From NCBI GenBank assembly GCA_963575745.1, contig CAUYUJ010011270.1, positions 403,315 to 467,314 on the forward strand: a DNA stretch of 64,000 nucleotides, given 5' to 3'. Positions within the stretch are counted from its first letter, which is position 1; each line of letters opens with the position of its first letter. Made by a program: the position numbers and the translations under genes. Source of the DNA: Prorocentrum cordatum (taxonomy: Eukaryota; Sar; Dinophyceae; Prorocentrales; Prorocentraceae). Below, piece after piece: positions 21,410 to 33,090 of this stretch. The notes under the pieces were generated by a model, which was not told the DNA's origin, made no database searches, and saw only the letters and a list, made by a program, of their open reading frames with translations.

Positions 21410-21829
21410 CTAGCGCTCGATGCGCTGATTCATCTTGGCTCGCACAAGCGTGGCGGCGTCGTCCCAGAGTTGGTTCATTTCGAACTTGCGACGCGAGGAG
21501 CGCCAGCAGCGGTGGTCTTCGAAAACATATAAGATCTGGATCGCGCCTGACTTGGAGCGCCCCACCGCCTCATCGATCATGCGCTCGGCAGTTTCAATGA
21601 AGGGGCCGAGTGCCTCACTCAGCAGCGAGGGCTTCCGGGGCTTCTTCCCTGCATCGGCTAGGCCGAGCAGGTTGCAGGCCGACCCGTCCGGAATGTCGTT
21701 CAGAAACCAAAACGCGAACTCAATGGGCGCGTTTTGACCTGGGGCGAACTTGCCAATCTGCGTGCACTCGGGCGCCTTCCAGTCGTTAGTCCGGCCGAGC
21801 CCGCGCAAAGCCTGCCCTGCGCGGCCCCC
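21410..21829 (-). CDS. Unknown segment running into the assembly gap
   Basis: The minus-strand frame reads from the gap edge: IEFAFWFLNDIPDGSACNLL, LGPFIETAERMIDEAVGR, and a charged end with FEMNQLWDDAATLVRAKMN. It is truncated at its N-terminus by the N run at 21830. It could be the start of the broken gene that continues to 13.5 kb. Family unknown. Confidence 0.35.
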   Translation of the reverse strand, partial: GGRAGQALRGLGRTNDWKAPECTQIGKFAPGQNAPIEFAFWFLNDIPDGSACNLLGLADAGKKPRKPSLLSEALGPFIETAERMIDEAVGRSKSGAIQILYVFEDHRCWRSSRRKFEMNQLWDDAATLVRAKMNQRIER

Positions 21830-21929
21830 NNNNNNNNNNNNNNNNNNNNNNNNNNNNNNNNNNNNNNNNNNNNNNNNNNNNNNNNNNNNNNNNNNNNNNN
21901 NNNNNNNNNNNNNNNNNNNNNNNNNNNNN
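21830..21929. other. Assembly gap of 100 N
   Basis: Exactly 100 N between two C runs, the usual placeholder for a scaffold join of unknown size. Features across it should not be joined. Confidence 0.95.
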
Positions 21930-22420
21930 CCCCCCCCCACCCCCAGGGGGCATGAACAGCGCGCGCCCCAAACCACCCCCAAACCACTTCCAAACCACCT
22001 CTAGGGTAGGTCTGAAGGACCCCCCATGACCAACAGGCACCCCCCAAGGTACCTACCCCCAACGGCGATGACCCTCAAACACCCTCCAAGGTACCCACTC
22101 GGCATGACGATGACCCTCAAACACCCTCAAAGGCATCCCCTCAAACACCCCAACACCTTCAAAGGATAAGGATGAGGATGAGGAGGCGGAGTAGGAGGAG
22201 GAGGAGGAGGTGAAGGGAGTGAGGAGTGAGGAAGACAAGGAGGAGAAGAAGAGGAAGGGAAGAGGATAAGGAGGATAGTTCGGAGGTGGTTTGGGGGTGG
22301 CTTGGGGGTGGTTTGGAAGCGGTTTGAGGGTGGTTTGGGAATGGTTTTGGGGTGGTTTGGGAGTGGTTTGGGGGTGGTTCAGGGGTGGTTTGGGGGTGGT
22401 TTGGGGGTCGTTTAAGCTCC
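21930..22420. repeat. Minisatellites AAACACCCYCAAAGG and GGTTTGGGGGTG
   Basis: At 21960-22175, CCAAACCACC and CAAACACCCTCCAAGGTACC units recur. At 22265-22415, units of GGTTTGGGGGTGGT recur on the same strand. The second array is roughly the complement of the first in composition (G-rich against C-rich), so the two could pair over about 150 nt. The GAG-rich stretch 22175-22262 lies between. Confidence 0.6.
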
Positions 22421-24340
22421 TCCTCCTCCTCCTCGCCGTATCCTCCTCCTCCTCCTCCTGCCTCCCCCTCCTCGCACCTCCTCCTTCACTTCCTCCTCCG
22501 CCTCCTCCGCCTCCTCATCATCGTACTGCGCGGACGCGCGCGGCACCTGCGCAGTGAAGATGACCCCGGAATAACGGGGCGGCGCTCCTCCTCCTCCTCA
22601 TCATCATCATCCCCGTCCTCGTCCCCATCCCTCCTCCACTTCCTCCTCCTTTCACAATTACTCAATATACTCAATATGAAAATACTCCCCCTCTTCCCCT
22701 GATGGCGTCCGGGTGATGGCCGCGCACCCTCCGCGCACTGTTTTCTTACACGCAGGATGCCTGGGAAATCCCGGGAAACGACTCTCGCTGAGGCGCCGGC
22801 GTCATTTTTTTCCCAAAATGCTGCTCTCGTTGAGGCGCCGGCCTCATTTCTGCTCCCGAATCGTTCCGAATCGTGCTCCCGCTGCAGCGTGGGCCTCATT
22901 TTCGGATCGGTGTTTGGCCTCCGTCGTTCAGGATGGCGTTCTCGCCCCAGCGCGGGCCTTTTTCTCGCGCGCCCATCCGCCCGCCACCACCGCGCCGCAC
23001 CGCCACCGTCACCACCGCCACCACCACCAGCACCAGCACCAACCACCAGCACCAGCACCAGCACCAGCACCACCAGCACCAGCACCACCACCATCACCAC
23101 CACCACCACCACCACTACCACCACCACCACCACGACAACCACGCACACACGCACGCACGCACGCACGTGCACCACCACCCACTACGCACGCGCGCGCGGA
23201 GCCACAGGTCCGCTACGACACGCGTCCGCGGATAGAGAAAATCAGCGCCATGGTAAGGGATGGGAGGGAGGGGTAGGACGTCAGATATGAAGCGAGCGCA
23301 CCTAGCCTGCCCCCTCCCCCTCCTCGTCCTCCTCCTCCCTCCCCCTCCTCCTCCCTCCCTCCCCTCCTCCTCCTCATCCTCCTCCTCCTCCCTCTCCTCC
23401 TCCTGCAAGGCGTAGTGCTGCATTTGTGTAGCATAGTACATCACCGCATAGCGCAGCATAGCTCCGCATTGCATTGCAACGCTGCAGGAAGCATCATGGC
23501 GTAGCATATCATAGCACCGTTTATCACATCATAGATTATCATGGGTACGCGCACCATGCTATGCTATGCGCTGCGACGCAAGGCTGGTTCCATGCAGACG
23601 CGCAGCATGCCATGCAGTGCTACATGCAATGAGATGCAATGCAACGCAACTACTGCCATCAAACTATAAGGTACATGCTAATACATGCCATGACCTGCTG
23701 CCCATGCCATTCGCTTTGCAATGCTATGCAACGCCCTCAACGCGACATTGCGGCATGTTGTGGCTGACGTGTTACGCCCGGCATGCTATGCTATAAAAGG
23801 GTTCTGGAAACGCTGCGTGCTGCACTATACTACGCAATGCAGTGCTGTGCAAACGTGCTGCGATAGTTTGGGCGTTACTTTGCTATGCCATGCAACGATT
23901 TCTAATACAATAATACGAACTGCGTATGAATAGTACATCACATTGGAACATCGTACACCACGTGGAAGCATAGCTTAAATGACCGAGTTTGCTCATGTCG
24001 GCTCATTGCATTGCACTGCGCAGTATGGCAAAACATTATACGGTATATCATAGCACAGCATGGCACATCATAGCATATCGAATTATATAATATATCAGCA
24101 CGTTCGCATATCATCGCACATCATCGCATAGCACGCAGCCCTTCCATAAGCATTGCATAACATAGGACGGCACTGCATACCACAGCTGTTAGCATTGGTC
24201 AGCGTCGCACGACAAAACACAACTGTTGATCACGATGCCCTTCGCTGAGCTTCACTTGCACAAGTCTCAAGGAAACCCGCTCCACAGACGGCAAGCACTG
24301 CGAAACCACGCTGAGAAGCCAGACGCTGTACTAGGCTCTG
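22421..24340. repeat. Simple-repeat region without a supported gene
   Basis: CCT triplets (22420-22650); a degenerate GAGGCGCCGGCCTCATTTY minisatellite of about four units (22785-22985); a CACCAG/CACCAC tract (22985-23150); a CCT tract (23310-23405); then about 750 bp of GCATAGCA / GCATGCCATGC-type degenerate short repeats (23410-24190). Long His-, Pro- or Thr-rich ORFs here are artefacts. Confidence 0.65.
22525..22580 (+). repeat. Copy 1 of a short dispersed element with a CCCCG/CGGGG hairpin
   Basis: CCTGCGCAGTGAAGATG is followed by ACCCCGGAATAACGGGGCGGCG, flanked by CCT triplets. The same arrangement is found at 33348-33405. The hairpin CCCCG-GAATAA-CGGGG is possible. Function unknown. 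Confidence 0.6.
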
Positions 24341-24393
24341 ATCACGCATGACATATATTTTTCATTATTTGCAATATACAAAACGTTGTGCAC

Positions 24394-25816
24394 CTACAAT
24401 TGTGGCGATGTACACTGAGGCAATCCCAGAGCGAGCCGCCATATTCTTGACACCGCCACTGAACAAAGCACACGCACGAGCAATAGTTGACGAAACCGCA
24501 ATTGTGTCCATTCGCACTCAGAGAACACCAGACAACCTCGACGCCGCCACTGGGCATACACCGTGCTGAGAGAAGCAGCTGGCAAATCCACCATGGTGTC
24601 TAGTCGGGCTGGAGACCAAAGACTAGCATCATCATGCATTGAGCGCTGCCAATGAAAATACAACATTCTAATAACATCAGCGGATGAAGAACGCGTCGAT
24701 TCTGAGTGGCCACCCAAAGCGCTCAAGGATTGATCGGGCCTGCCCCCATGGAACTCTGGGCCGCACCGAAAAACCAAGGGCAGGCCATTAGCGTCGGTGC
24801 AGACCCGCGCCCAATGCCACATGCACGCCGCATTGAGGGGGACGTATGGATGGAGTCTGTCCTCCCAGCCCTGCGGCCAAGGAGCATTCATGCGCGTCGC
24901 TTCATCGACGATCTGCACCGCGCGGTACTGCACCGCGTACTCGTAGAACTCCTTGTATGTGGATGGGCGCTGGTTGTTCAACGAACGTATTGGCACGATG
25001 CCCCGATTAAAGACCATTCCGATACGCAGTTCATGATCGAGCGTCTGGCGGTACATGCATCCAACTGCGCACCCGAGGGACAATGGCCCGTCCCACTCGC
25101 CAAGGAACAGCACATTCATGCGATTCGCACTGGCAGCATCACACATCGCAACTACGTTGATGGAGCCGTCGCCGTTTGGCGAGATGACATCGCTCGGCCT
25201 GAGGGGGCCGTGGAGCTTCATGCGCACTCTGTTGGTCCCGCCGCCGCCCATAGGTATCAGGTCGCCCCCCCGCATCATGGTTGCACGCCTTGGGAACGTA
25301 GCCAGGCGCGTGCCCCATCGGGGCCTCGACGACGGGGGCAGCCCCGCCACGGCGAGGTTCGCTCGACCGCATGATGGTCACAACAGGCGCAGATGGACAT
25401 TGTACGATGACCGCCTCGAATGCCATGACCTCGTAGTGCAGCCTCCGCTCTCCTGCGTTTGGGTTCCACTGCAAGTATTTCCTCAGAAGCCACTGCAAGT
25501 ATCCCCTATGGCCCGACGGAGGGCAAGGGTTGGACATGAAGATGAGGCTCGGCACCTGGGTGAGCCAGTCCCCCCGATGCAATTCGAAGGTGTCGAGCTG
25601 CTTGGTTTCCACGCCCATCGCTCGCAAGCGAGCTGCCCCGTGCGCCTCGAGCACGCCCGTGTCAATGTTTGACGCCGCCCACTCGTGCAAGAGGAAAGGA
25701 GCACCAACAGGTTGTGCCATAGCTGGCTGCGCGCCGCTCGCTGGGTTAGCGCTGCTTGACGCCATGCCCATGTCCATGTGGATCACTGGCCCCGTCAGCT
25801 GGGACAAAGAAAACAC
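24394..25816 (-). pseudogene. Unknown protein, tandem relative 1 (frameshifted)
   Basis: Two overlapping minus-strand frames: 25816-25139 (with WLLRKYLQWNPNAGERRLHYEV and FEAVIVQCP) and 25350-24394 (INVVAMCDAASANRMNVLFLGEWDG, IGMVFNRGIVPIRSLNNQRP, FYEYAVQYRAVQIVDEATRM). The sense changes frame near 25300-25350, by frameshift or a short intron. The C-terminal half looks well composed. The segment LLRKYLQWNPNAGERRLHYEV has the same pattern as LFLELLILCAIGYGLDPRRVYID at the start of the gene at 27.9 kb, and the 3' flanks of the two are similar as well, so they appear to be related copies. No known domain was recognised. Confidence 0.4.
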
Positions 25817-26053
25817 ACCGCAGATTGTGCGCGACTATCAGGCCAGGCGATGCCCGGCAGCATCTAAGCCCAAATGGCTGCGGAGGAGCTGGAATCTGCG
25901 AAAAGGCCAGACGGAGTTGATGCGACAAGACACCCAAGAGGACCCAATACCACGCTGTGACCATGCCAAAGAGCATGCCGAGAAGGAGAATCCGATTACA
26001 TTAAACATACGACAACGGCACACTTGACTTTGGCAGGGTCGACCTATCATTCA

Positions 26054-26725
26054 TCAACTCCAAGTTCTGGGGGGCGGGGGGGGGGCGAACAGCGCGTGAG
26101 GAAGTATCTGGCAGAGGCCGTCGTTGTTGTAGCTCGAGGCTTCGGGGCTTTGTCGTCGTCGTCGCCATCGTCGTCTGAGCAAACTTCTGCCCTCCCCCGT
26201 GGGGGCAGAAATTCCCTCACTGTCTCTTGTCGTCGTCGTCGTCGTCGTCGGTGTCCTCGTCGTAAACACCACCGCCATCGACGCCGTCGTCGTCGGCGTC
26301 GTCGCTGTCGTCGTCGGCGTCGTCGGCGTCGTCGTCATTGTCGTCGTCGTCCTCGCCGTCGTCGTCGTGGTCGCCGTCGTCGACGTTGTCCTCGTCCTCG
26401 TCATCGTCGTCGCCGTCGCCGTCCTAGCATAATTATCATCGCCGCAATCCATAGCATCGCATAGCATAACATATTACGCCGAGCCCGCCGCGTTTGCGAT
26501 CAACCATTGCAAGTCCTTACATGGCATAGCAGAGCAAAGCATAATATTTCATACCGCGTTTTCATAGCACCGCAGGGCCTGGCATAGCGTAGCATGCAGC
26601 GCTTCCGAAATCACTACGTAGCAGCTCATACACTTGGGACACCACATCAACAACGACGTACCTCAACGTGGCACTGGTGGCATAGCATAGCATTGCACAA
26701 CGTAGTAGCATGGTAAGCATATCCT
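26054..26725. repeat. (GTC)n microsatellite and GCATAGC-type repeats
   Basis: GTC triplets with GCC interruptions run from about 26145 to 26425, followed by CATAGCATAGCA-type degenerate repeats to about 26720. All long ORFs here, on both strands, are triplet-repeat artefacts. Confidence 0.75.
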
Positions 26726-26814
26726 GACAGAGAATTGCCATCGTTCAGCGTCCCATGTCGTGCCAAACCTGTTGATGGCGATACCTGTTTCAGAGAGCTC
26801 CGCGTGCACAAGGC

Positions 26815-27920
26815 TCACGAGGCCGGCTCATGGATTACACGCGCTGTACTGAGCTCTGAATTGGAGCCGAAGGACTCTTGCACAAAGCGCTCATACACAA
26901 TCACACTGCACCTACAGTTCTGGCGATCTGTATGGGGCAACCCCAGGCGAGCCACGCCATCAAGATTCATCCGAAGCCTCGCTCGGGCCCCCGAAACCGT
27001 TGAAGAGCCCCGTCGTGTCTGGCGCCAGCAACCCAGCGGTCCCCCCGGCGCCCGCGAGGGCCAGCGCGCCAGGCTCGAACGCGACGTCGTGCACGATGTA
27101 CTGCCCAATGTGGCGATCCCTCCACGCCAGCGCGACTGCAATCTGGTCGTCTGTTTGCGGGATTGCGCCAGCGCGCCACAGCGGCACAAACCGCAAATCA
27201 GGTACACCTCGTCGCTTGTTTTGGGGAGAAAAAAAAAAAAAACGCGCCCAGGGGCTGGCGATCTTGGGGCGGAAGCTCAAGCCAGCCAGGGGCCCACCAG
27301 TGCCTGACGCCCTCTCGGGCCCCGTCCTGGATGTGAGGCATCTTCGGCTGCGCGCGCAGCTGTCGCCATTCAAACTGGCACTGCGCACCGCGGTGCATGC
27401 GATGAGGCAGCGGCTGCGGGCAATCCATGCGAAAGCCCGTGCGCCTGCGGTCCTCTCGTGTCTTGGGCGCGTCATGCAGGTCTAGACCTGCAACCTCGCC
27501 ATGCTCCCACTTCCCAAGCGTATGGAAGGTGTGTGGTGACCGATTGCCCCCGTAGGACGTGGCGCGGACGGTCTCGATGGGCGGAGGAACCAGCGGACGG
27601 TCCTCCTGGCGGCGCTCCTCGAGCGCAAGCTGCACCACCGCGATGCAGCGGCCGCGGGGAGGGGTGGAACGGCGCTCCTCCACGACCTGCGCTGCGCCGA
27701 GGGAGTTCGCCGTTCCACGTGAGGGCCTCGCGTGCTCCCTGATCGACTGGAGCGCAACATCATTGCGGCAGGGAGTGTCGGGACCTACACGGATCATGGA
27801 CATGCTCCCCCGATCGATGTACACCCTTCTCGGGTCGAGCCCATAGCCTATGGCGCAGAGAATCAGCAGTTCTAAAAACAGATGGTGCTGCACAATATGA
27901 TGGAACACGACAGTACGCAC
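26815..27920 (-). CDS. Unknown protein, tandem relative 2
   Basis: The main frame (27920-27198, about 240 residues) starts MRTVVFHHIVQHHLFLELL and includes RRVYIDRGSMSMIRVGPDTP, AVVQLALEERRQEDRPLVP and FHTLGKWEHGEVAGLDLHD. An A13 run at about 27230-27242 breaks the frame, after which related text continues in another frame to about 26815. The 3' portion and flank (26735-26990) resemble 24200-24530 (for example GCACCTACARTTSTGGCGAT), which indicates a duplicated pair. Function unknown; position just downstream of the repeat-protein pseudogene on the same strand. Confidence 0.35.
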
Positions 27921-27924
27921 TATG

Positions 27925-28424
27925 AAACAGCAGGATAGGTTATGCTAAGCTGTGCTTTGACATGGTATGCCTAGTACCATGTACACATACTATGATACGA
28001 TGTGAGAGTAGGTTGGGTAGAACCGTACATGAATGGATCGGGTGGGTTATGATCCCATGGGTGAACAGGAAGCCTCTTCAATAACGAAATCACACATTAC
28101 CGATGGCCCTCTCAAGTTGCCCAGGATGTCAGGAGCCCCCCGAGAGGGCCTGGAATGGGGGCCCCGCGAGTGCTCAGTTCTGGGGCCTCAGAGGGGGAAT
28201 GGGAGAAGGAGGATTGAGGGAGCAAGGATGCAAGAGGGAAGGTGCACCGAGAGACACCGATGGACACCCAAATGGACCGAGAGCCCCGAATGAGCCCTGA
28301 ATCATAGCGTAGCTCAGCAGTGCATATCATATCATAACACTTCATGGCATTGCGTTTGCCCTGATGTGAAGAATGCTAATGGAAATCATGTTTGTACTGC
28401 GGCACTCTCCACACATGATGACAG
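27925..28424. other. Intergenic spacer
   Basis: Short GCTATGATA / ACCATGTACAC-like degenerate repeats (27930-28030), then a stretch with GAGAGGGCCTGGAATGGGGG (28140-28165) and a return to CATATCATATCATAAC-type repeats (28320-28350). No gene seen. Confidence 0.5.
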
Positions 28425-31400
28425 CTAGGGCTGCATATCAGGCTCGGCCCCCTCTCCATGCCTGCGCGCCCGTTCGCGTGCCAATATGCGAAGGGCAGTC
28501 ACGTCGCCGTCTTGTGCCATGCGCTCGACGGTGCCGCGCGCGCCCTGGCGCATCGTGCAGGTCATGGAGGTGACGCATATTCCACAGTGGTTAGGCTTAT
28601 CCGCCCAGTTGTGGCCGTTCAAGAGCCAGGCCGCCAAGAAGCCTACAGGCCGACCTGTGGCGGCCCGACTCCCTGCAAGCGCCGTCCGCTCCCCGCTGCA
28701 CTTGGCGTGTCCTAAGCCCCTGCAGTAGGCCACGAACCTCTTGGTGGTCTGGTAGCACACGATCTCGCCGCATCCGACGGGGAGGTGCACTTCAGCAAGG
28801 GCATGCGGACCCCCTGGCCCGCCGCCGCCGCCTCCGTCAGGGGGGCCACCGCCGTCGCCTCCGCCAGGAGGATCACCGCCTCCGCCACCGCCGTCGCCAC
28901 CACCAGGAGGGTCACCGCCTCCGCCTCCGCCGCCAGGATGACCCCCCTGCTCATCCTCTGAGTCCTACTCGTCGTCGCCCCCTTTAGGTTCGGAGCCCTC
29001 GCCGTGGATGTCGTCGACAGGAAAGTCGAGGCCTCCATGGTCGTTGTGCTCGTCCCCGCTGTCGATGCCAACCTCTGCACCCTCGCCCTCGGCGCCCTCC
29101 AGGTCACCGCCGCGCCCAGGGGCGCAACCGCGAGCAGCTGCTTGCGACCTGAGAAGAGCGCAAAATGTTGGGAATAACGGGCACACCCCCCTCTTCAGGA
29201 TAACGAGAGCCCCCCACACACCACCCAACGACGTCAGAGGCTTAAGCGCAACCCTGCACGACCTTAGGAAGGCAGCCGATCTTTTGCAAATCACCGACCC
29301 AGGCCAAAAGCGCAGCTCCTCCCCGACAGCGCGCGCCTCCTGGAGCTTCGGCTGGGTCGCGCCGACGACGGCTTCAGAAGCGATGAGGCGATAATATCGG
29401 CGATGCAACGCAGCGCCGTATCCAACTTCATCCCTTATGTCATCCATAACGTCGAAGTCGCAGCATATGGCGGGCCCGGCCTCGAGCTTGACAAAGTCGT
29501 CCTCGATGGAACTGTCTGAGCCCATGCCCGTATACACTGCAAATAAAGGGCTCCGGCTCTGAAGCGAAATGCGCAGCCACCATGGTTGAGTGACGTGATC
29601 CTCCGCCTCTTCCTCCGCCAATGGCTCAGGCGCCCGACGGACGATGCACACGACAAACCAACCTTGCTGCAGATCGCGTCTAGCAGGCTTACCTGTCGGA
29701 AAATCTCGCCCGAGGCACGCGCGCAGTCCAGACACCATGGCCTTCAGTAGACGTCTATCCCCGCGGCGGCAGCAACGGTTGAGAATCCAACACGGCGAGC
29801 GTATATTTGGCATCTTGCCGAACTGTTCGCACTTGTCATGCTGGACGACGAGGTGGCGCGTCTCCCAATCCGAGTCCAGGACCGAAGCAATGCGCCTGCA
29901 AGCGGGATTGGATGACGAGTCTAGGCTCGCCACGAGCTTGGCCAAATCTCTGGCTGACCGAGGCATCCAGCAAGCTGACTTGGCCGTCGAAGTTAAAGGG
30001 GGTCGGTGCTCCCATGCCGTAGTGAATGGCAAAACCGGCATGCAGACGCCAGAAACAACTTCCAATGCCTCGGCCGGAACATCAGATTGCCAAGTATGCG
30101 CCGCCAAGGCCTCGTCGTAAAGCTTCTGTTCCAGCACGCGCTTCTTGTCTGCGATGTGCCTGGTCCTGCGGGCCTGTGCGACGCCGTCTGCAACGCAGGC
30201 GAATGTATTAGCACCAGTGGGCAGCACAGCCAAGCTCGAAGATGACAAATGCGGCGGCTGCTGTTCGTCATGTACTTGCGCCCTCATGCGGTCGGCAATG
30301 CATTCCTTCATCACCCGCAGTTCTTCGCGGCGTGCATCACGATGCAAGGCCCTCTGAACATCCTGAGCATCGGGGCCGAATGGTTTTGCAACTCCTGCTC
30401 GACCAGCTTGCGTGGCTGCAGCTCCATCCTTAGTGTATTTAAACCTCTCCTCTGGCGTCTGCTGCTTGTACGCGTCGTGGATGCCCTGAGGTCCTGCTCC
30501 GCTCTGGGCACGCCTCGGAGCTGCTCGCTCAGCCACGCCCTGCATGCGCCTCCACTTGGCCCCCTGGACCTTTTCGGCGCTGGCTCCTCGGCGCCGCTAG
30601 CCTCCCCAGTCTGGTCATCGCCGCGGGCCTCCAGAGATTTGCAGTCGCAGATCTGCATGCCCTTCCTGTCAACGAAACGGCCGCTGGCCAAACCGAGCTC
30701 TATCATTGGCGATTGGCATGACGCCTTGATCACGTCCCGACGGATGCTCGCATGGGTAGCCTCCCTTCTCGCATTGTCAACTTCCTCGTGCATTGCCCTG
30801 GTGACAACGTCGATGACGGCGCGCTCGGTGCAGATAACATCGCCGTAGTGCTCAACGAGCTTCACGGTCCAGGGGTCGAAACGGCACCTCGGGTACATGC
30901 CCAGCATCCGACCCATGTAGGACATGTCGTTATCTCGTACGCTATCGAAGGCAAGCCGGCACGTGCGATTGGGGAAATTCAGACTGGGCCGAACCAGCTT
31001 CACATAAATATAGGCCGCCCCGAACGCCAGTAGTCGGAACGCTAGACACCGAGTATATGATGTTCGACTGGCTAGCGGCAAGGCTTCCCACGCATCATTC
31101 GCCCCCTCGAGCATGTCGGTCACCTCATCCTTGTACTTCGTTTCCTGAGAGACGCTGTGCGCCTCCTGCACTCTGAACCGCCTCGATTTTGCGTCCAAGC
31201 CCTGCTGCGCTGCATGCGCGTGGCGAGCGCTCTGCGTCTTCTCCCACGCCTTGCCCGCCAAGTCGACGGCAGATTGCATGAGAGCCTGCTGCGGCTCAAC
31301 AACCATCGTCATGGCGACCAACTTCGCTGGCGCCGAAATGCAGACAATTCAAGCCCGACCTTCATGTACTGCTTCCTCTGCTTGGTGAACTGGGCGTTGG

Positions 31401-33090
31401 CATCGCTCTTGTGGTCCACGGGGAGATGCCCTTCGGAGTTCTGGTCTGTCTGGTCAACATCGTCAACGATCGGAAGCATCTGCCCCTGGTGCTGCTCTGG
31501 AGCGCGCACGTTGCTACTCTTGCAGAACACCACGTACGCCTCCTGGAACAACCCATGGATATTCATCAACAGCCCGAGCCTCTCCAGCGCATCCCTTGCG
31601 CCTGTCCATCGCGACCTCGGGCATGGTCGGAAGCAACGTCCAGCCACCGCCTTCACGAAATGAACGCAAACGTAATGAACCACCTCCTCGTAGTCGCATG
31701 GACCTGTGACAAAGACTTCGAATGTCTGTTTGTTGTCTCAACTACCATTGGCGCAGAGCTGCACGATGGCCCTATCGATGAAAGCGGAGTGGTTGCCAGG
31801 GTGGATCGGGCAGAAGACGTCGAGCAGCTTAGCCCTGCGACGATCTGCAACATAACCAGGCGAACCCCTGAGCACGACAAGTCGCGCACGAATGACTGCC
31901 CTGAGAGCGCGGCGAAATACTCGCATGGCCCCCGAAGCCTTCAACGATAAAGCTATGTTGATAATTCCACTGACATCGTCCTTCATAAACTTGTCGATCC
32001 CGCTGGAGGCAATCGCCGACATGCGATGCAGCCTGCAAAAGCCCTGCGCCACGCCAACGTCAGGGCGCTTCGTAGCGAGGCCCCGCTCGCCCCGCAGCAC
32101 AGCACTGTCAGAATCGCTCATCACGTGCCGATCGCGCCGCATGAATCTGGTAGAGATGTCGCCCAAGCCTTTCCTGCCCTGCCAGCCGAGGCAATGAGCG
32201 TCGGTCTCGCCCGTGGCTCTGTCCATGACCTGCAGCGGGCAGGGGGGCCCCAAACTAACGTCCTGGTAAATGGAGCCAACCTTCACCAACATCGAAATCT
32301 GAAACTCCGTCTGCAGAATATTTGCCTTGGGCCCCTCCTGCACAGCCGTGACGATCGCATCGTTGTCAAGACCTGGTTCCACTATTGCTGCGCCGTGTGC
32401 TCCGACATTCACGACGACGTTCTCTTCGGGATGCACCCTCACTGGCAGAGGTGTCTCGTCGTGCGATACGAACTCGCTGAAACAGATAAGTTCTCCACCC
32501 GCCTCGACTGCCTTGGCGCGCAGACGGCGCGCCATCTGCAAACCTTGCCTCCACATCAGTAAGTGCAAGGCCGAATAGAAACGGGCCAACGTGCATCTAG
32601 CTTTCCACTCGCTCTGGCCGTGGACCTCGCTCAGGGCCATCATCGACGTGAACGACGAGGACGCCGCGACGGCTGTGATCATCGACTCCGAAACGGGATC
32701 TATCCTTGGGGGGCGCTTGCAGGACTTGAAACCGCTGCTCTTCATCAGCCAAGCCATCGACTCCACCGCTCGACCAGCCACCAACTCCGAGGGGTTCCGC
32801 AATTCCTTGTGCAACGCCGTCAGAGCCCACCGCGATGATTCACTGTCGCATGCCACAATTGCTGTATCATCTGCTGCTGTATCATCTGCTGCTGCATCAT
32901 CTGCTGTATCATCTGCAAACTCCGAGAGGTCTGCCCCTATCTGAGCGGCCCAGGCACTTGGCTCGGCAGCTGTATCATCTGCAAATTCCGAGAGGTCTGC
33001 CTCTATCTGAGCGGCCCAGGCACATTGCTCGGCAGCTGTATCATCTGCAAATTCCCCAATATCTGCCTCTATCTGAGCAGCCCACTGCAT
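28425..33090 (-). pseudogene. Dinoflagellate repeat-protein family member (broken copy)
   Basis: Collinear pieces on the minus strand: 33090-31738 (450 residues), 31683-31309, 31321-30311 (336), 30545-28965 (526) and 28790-28425. Breaks are an in-frame TGA at 31738-31740, a frame change near 31320, another near 30500, and an in-frame TAG at 28965-28967 after which the same frame stays open. Recognisable stretches include CRLHRMSAIASSGIDKFMKDD, GGACRAWLSEQLRG followed in the next frame by TPEERFKYTKDGAAATQAG, and a late Gly/Asp/Pro-rich linker. The text resembles an abundant, unnamed dinoflagellate protein family of more than 1,000 residues that has no standard domain assignment, also represented at 56.6-63.6 kb. 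I infer a repeat-borne gene that has died here. Confidence 0.5.
32925..33090 (-). repeat. In-frame 22-residue tandem repeat (three units)
   Basis: The N-terminus of the broken repeat-family protein is three near-identical 66-bp units, each WAAQIEADLSEFADDTAAE-like with one or two changes, followed by shorter DDTAADDTA units (about 32870-32925). Units are acidic and probably helical. Unit identity is high, so the amplification is recent. Confidence 0.75.

Larger units (their letters stand above)
14241..21666. repeat. Dispersed palindrome CGGCTNAGCCG
   Basis: Exact or 13-nt extended copies lie at about 14241, 14593, 17180, 17426, 18637, 18925, 19206, 20617 and 20664. One-step variants are at 20712 (CCGGCTGGGCCGG) and 21654 (TCGGCTAGGCCGA). 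Paired-change variants that keep the dyad are at 18058 (CCGGTTGAACCGG) and 18680 (CTGGTTCAACCAG). I noticed none outside this block. Confidence 0.75.

Noticed and set aside
22486-23290. His/Thr/Pro-rich ORFs in four frames
   Set aside because: CACCAG/CACCAC and GAGGCGCC repeats; no frame is better than the others.
26024-26467. Arg-, Val- or Thr-rich ORFs
   Set aside because: GTC/GAC triplet tract.
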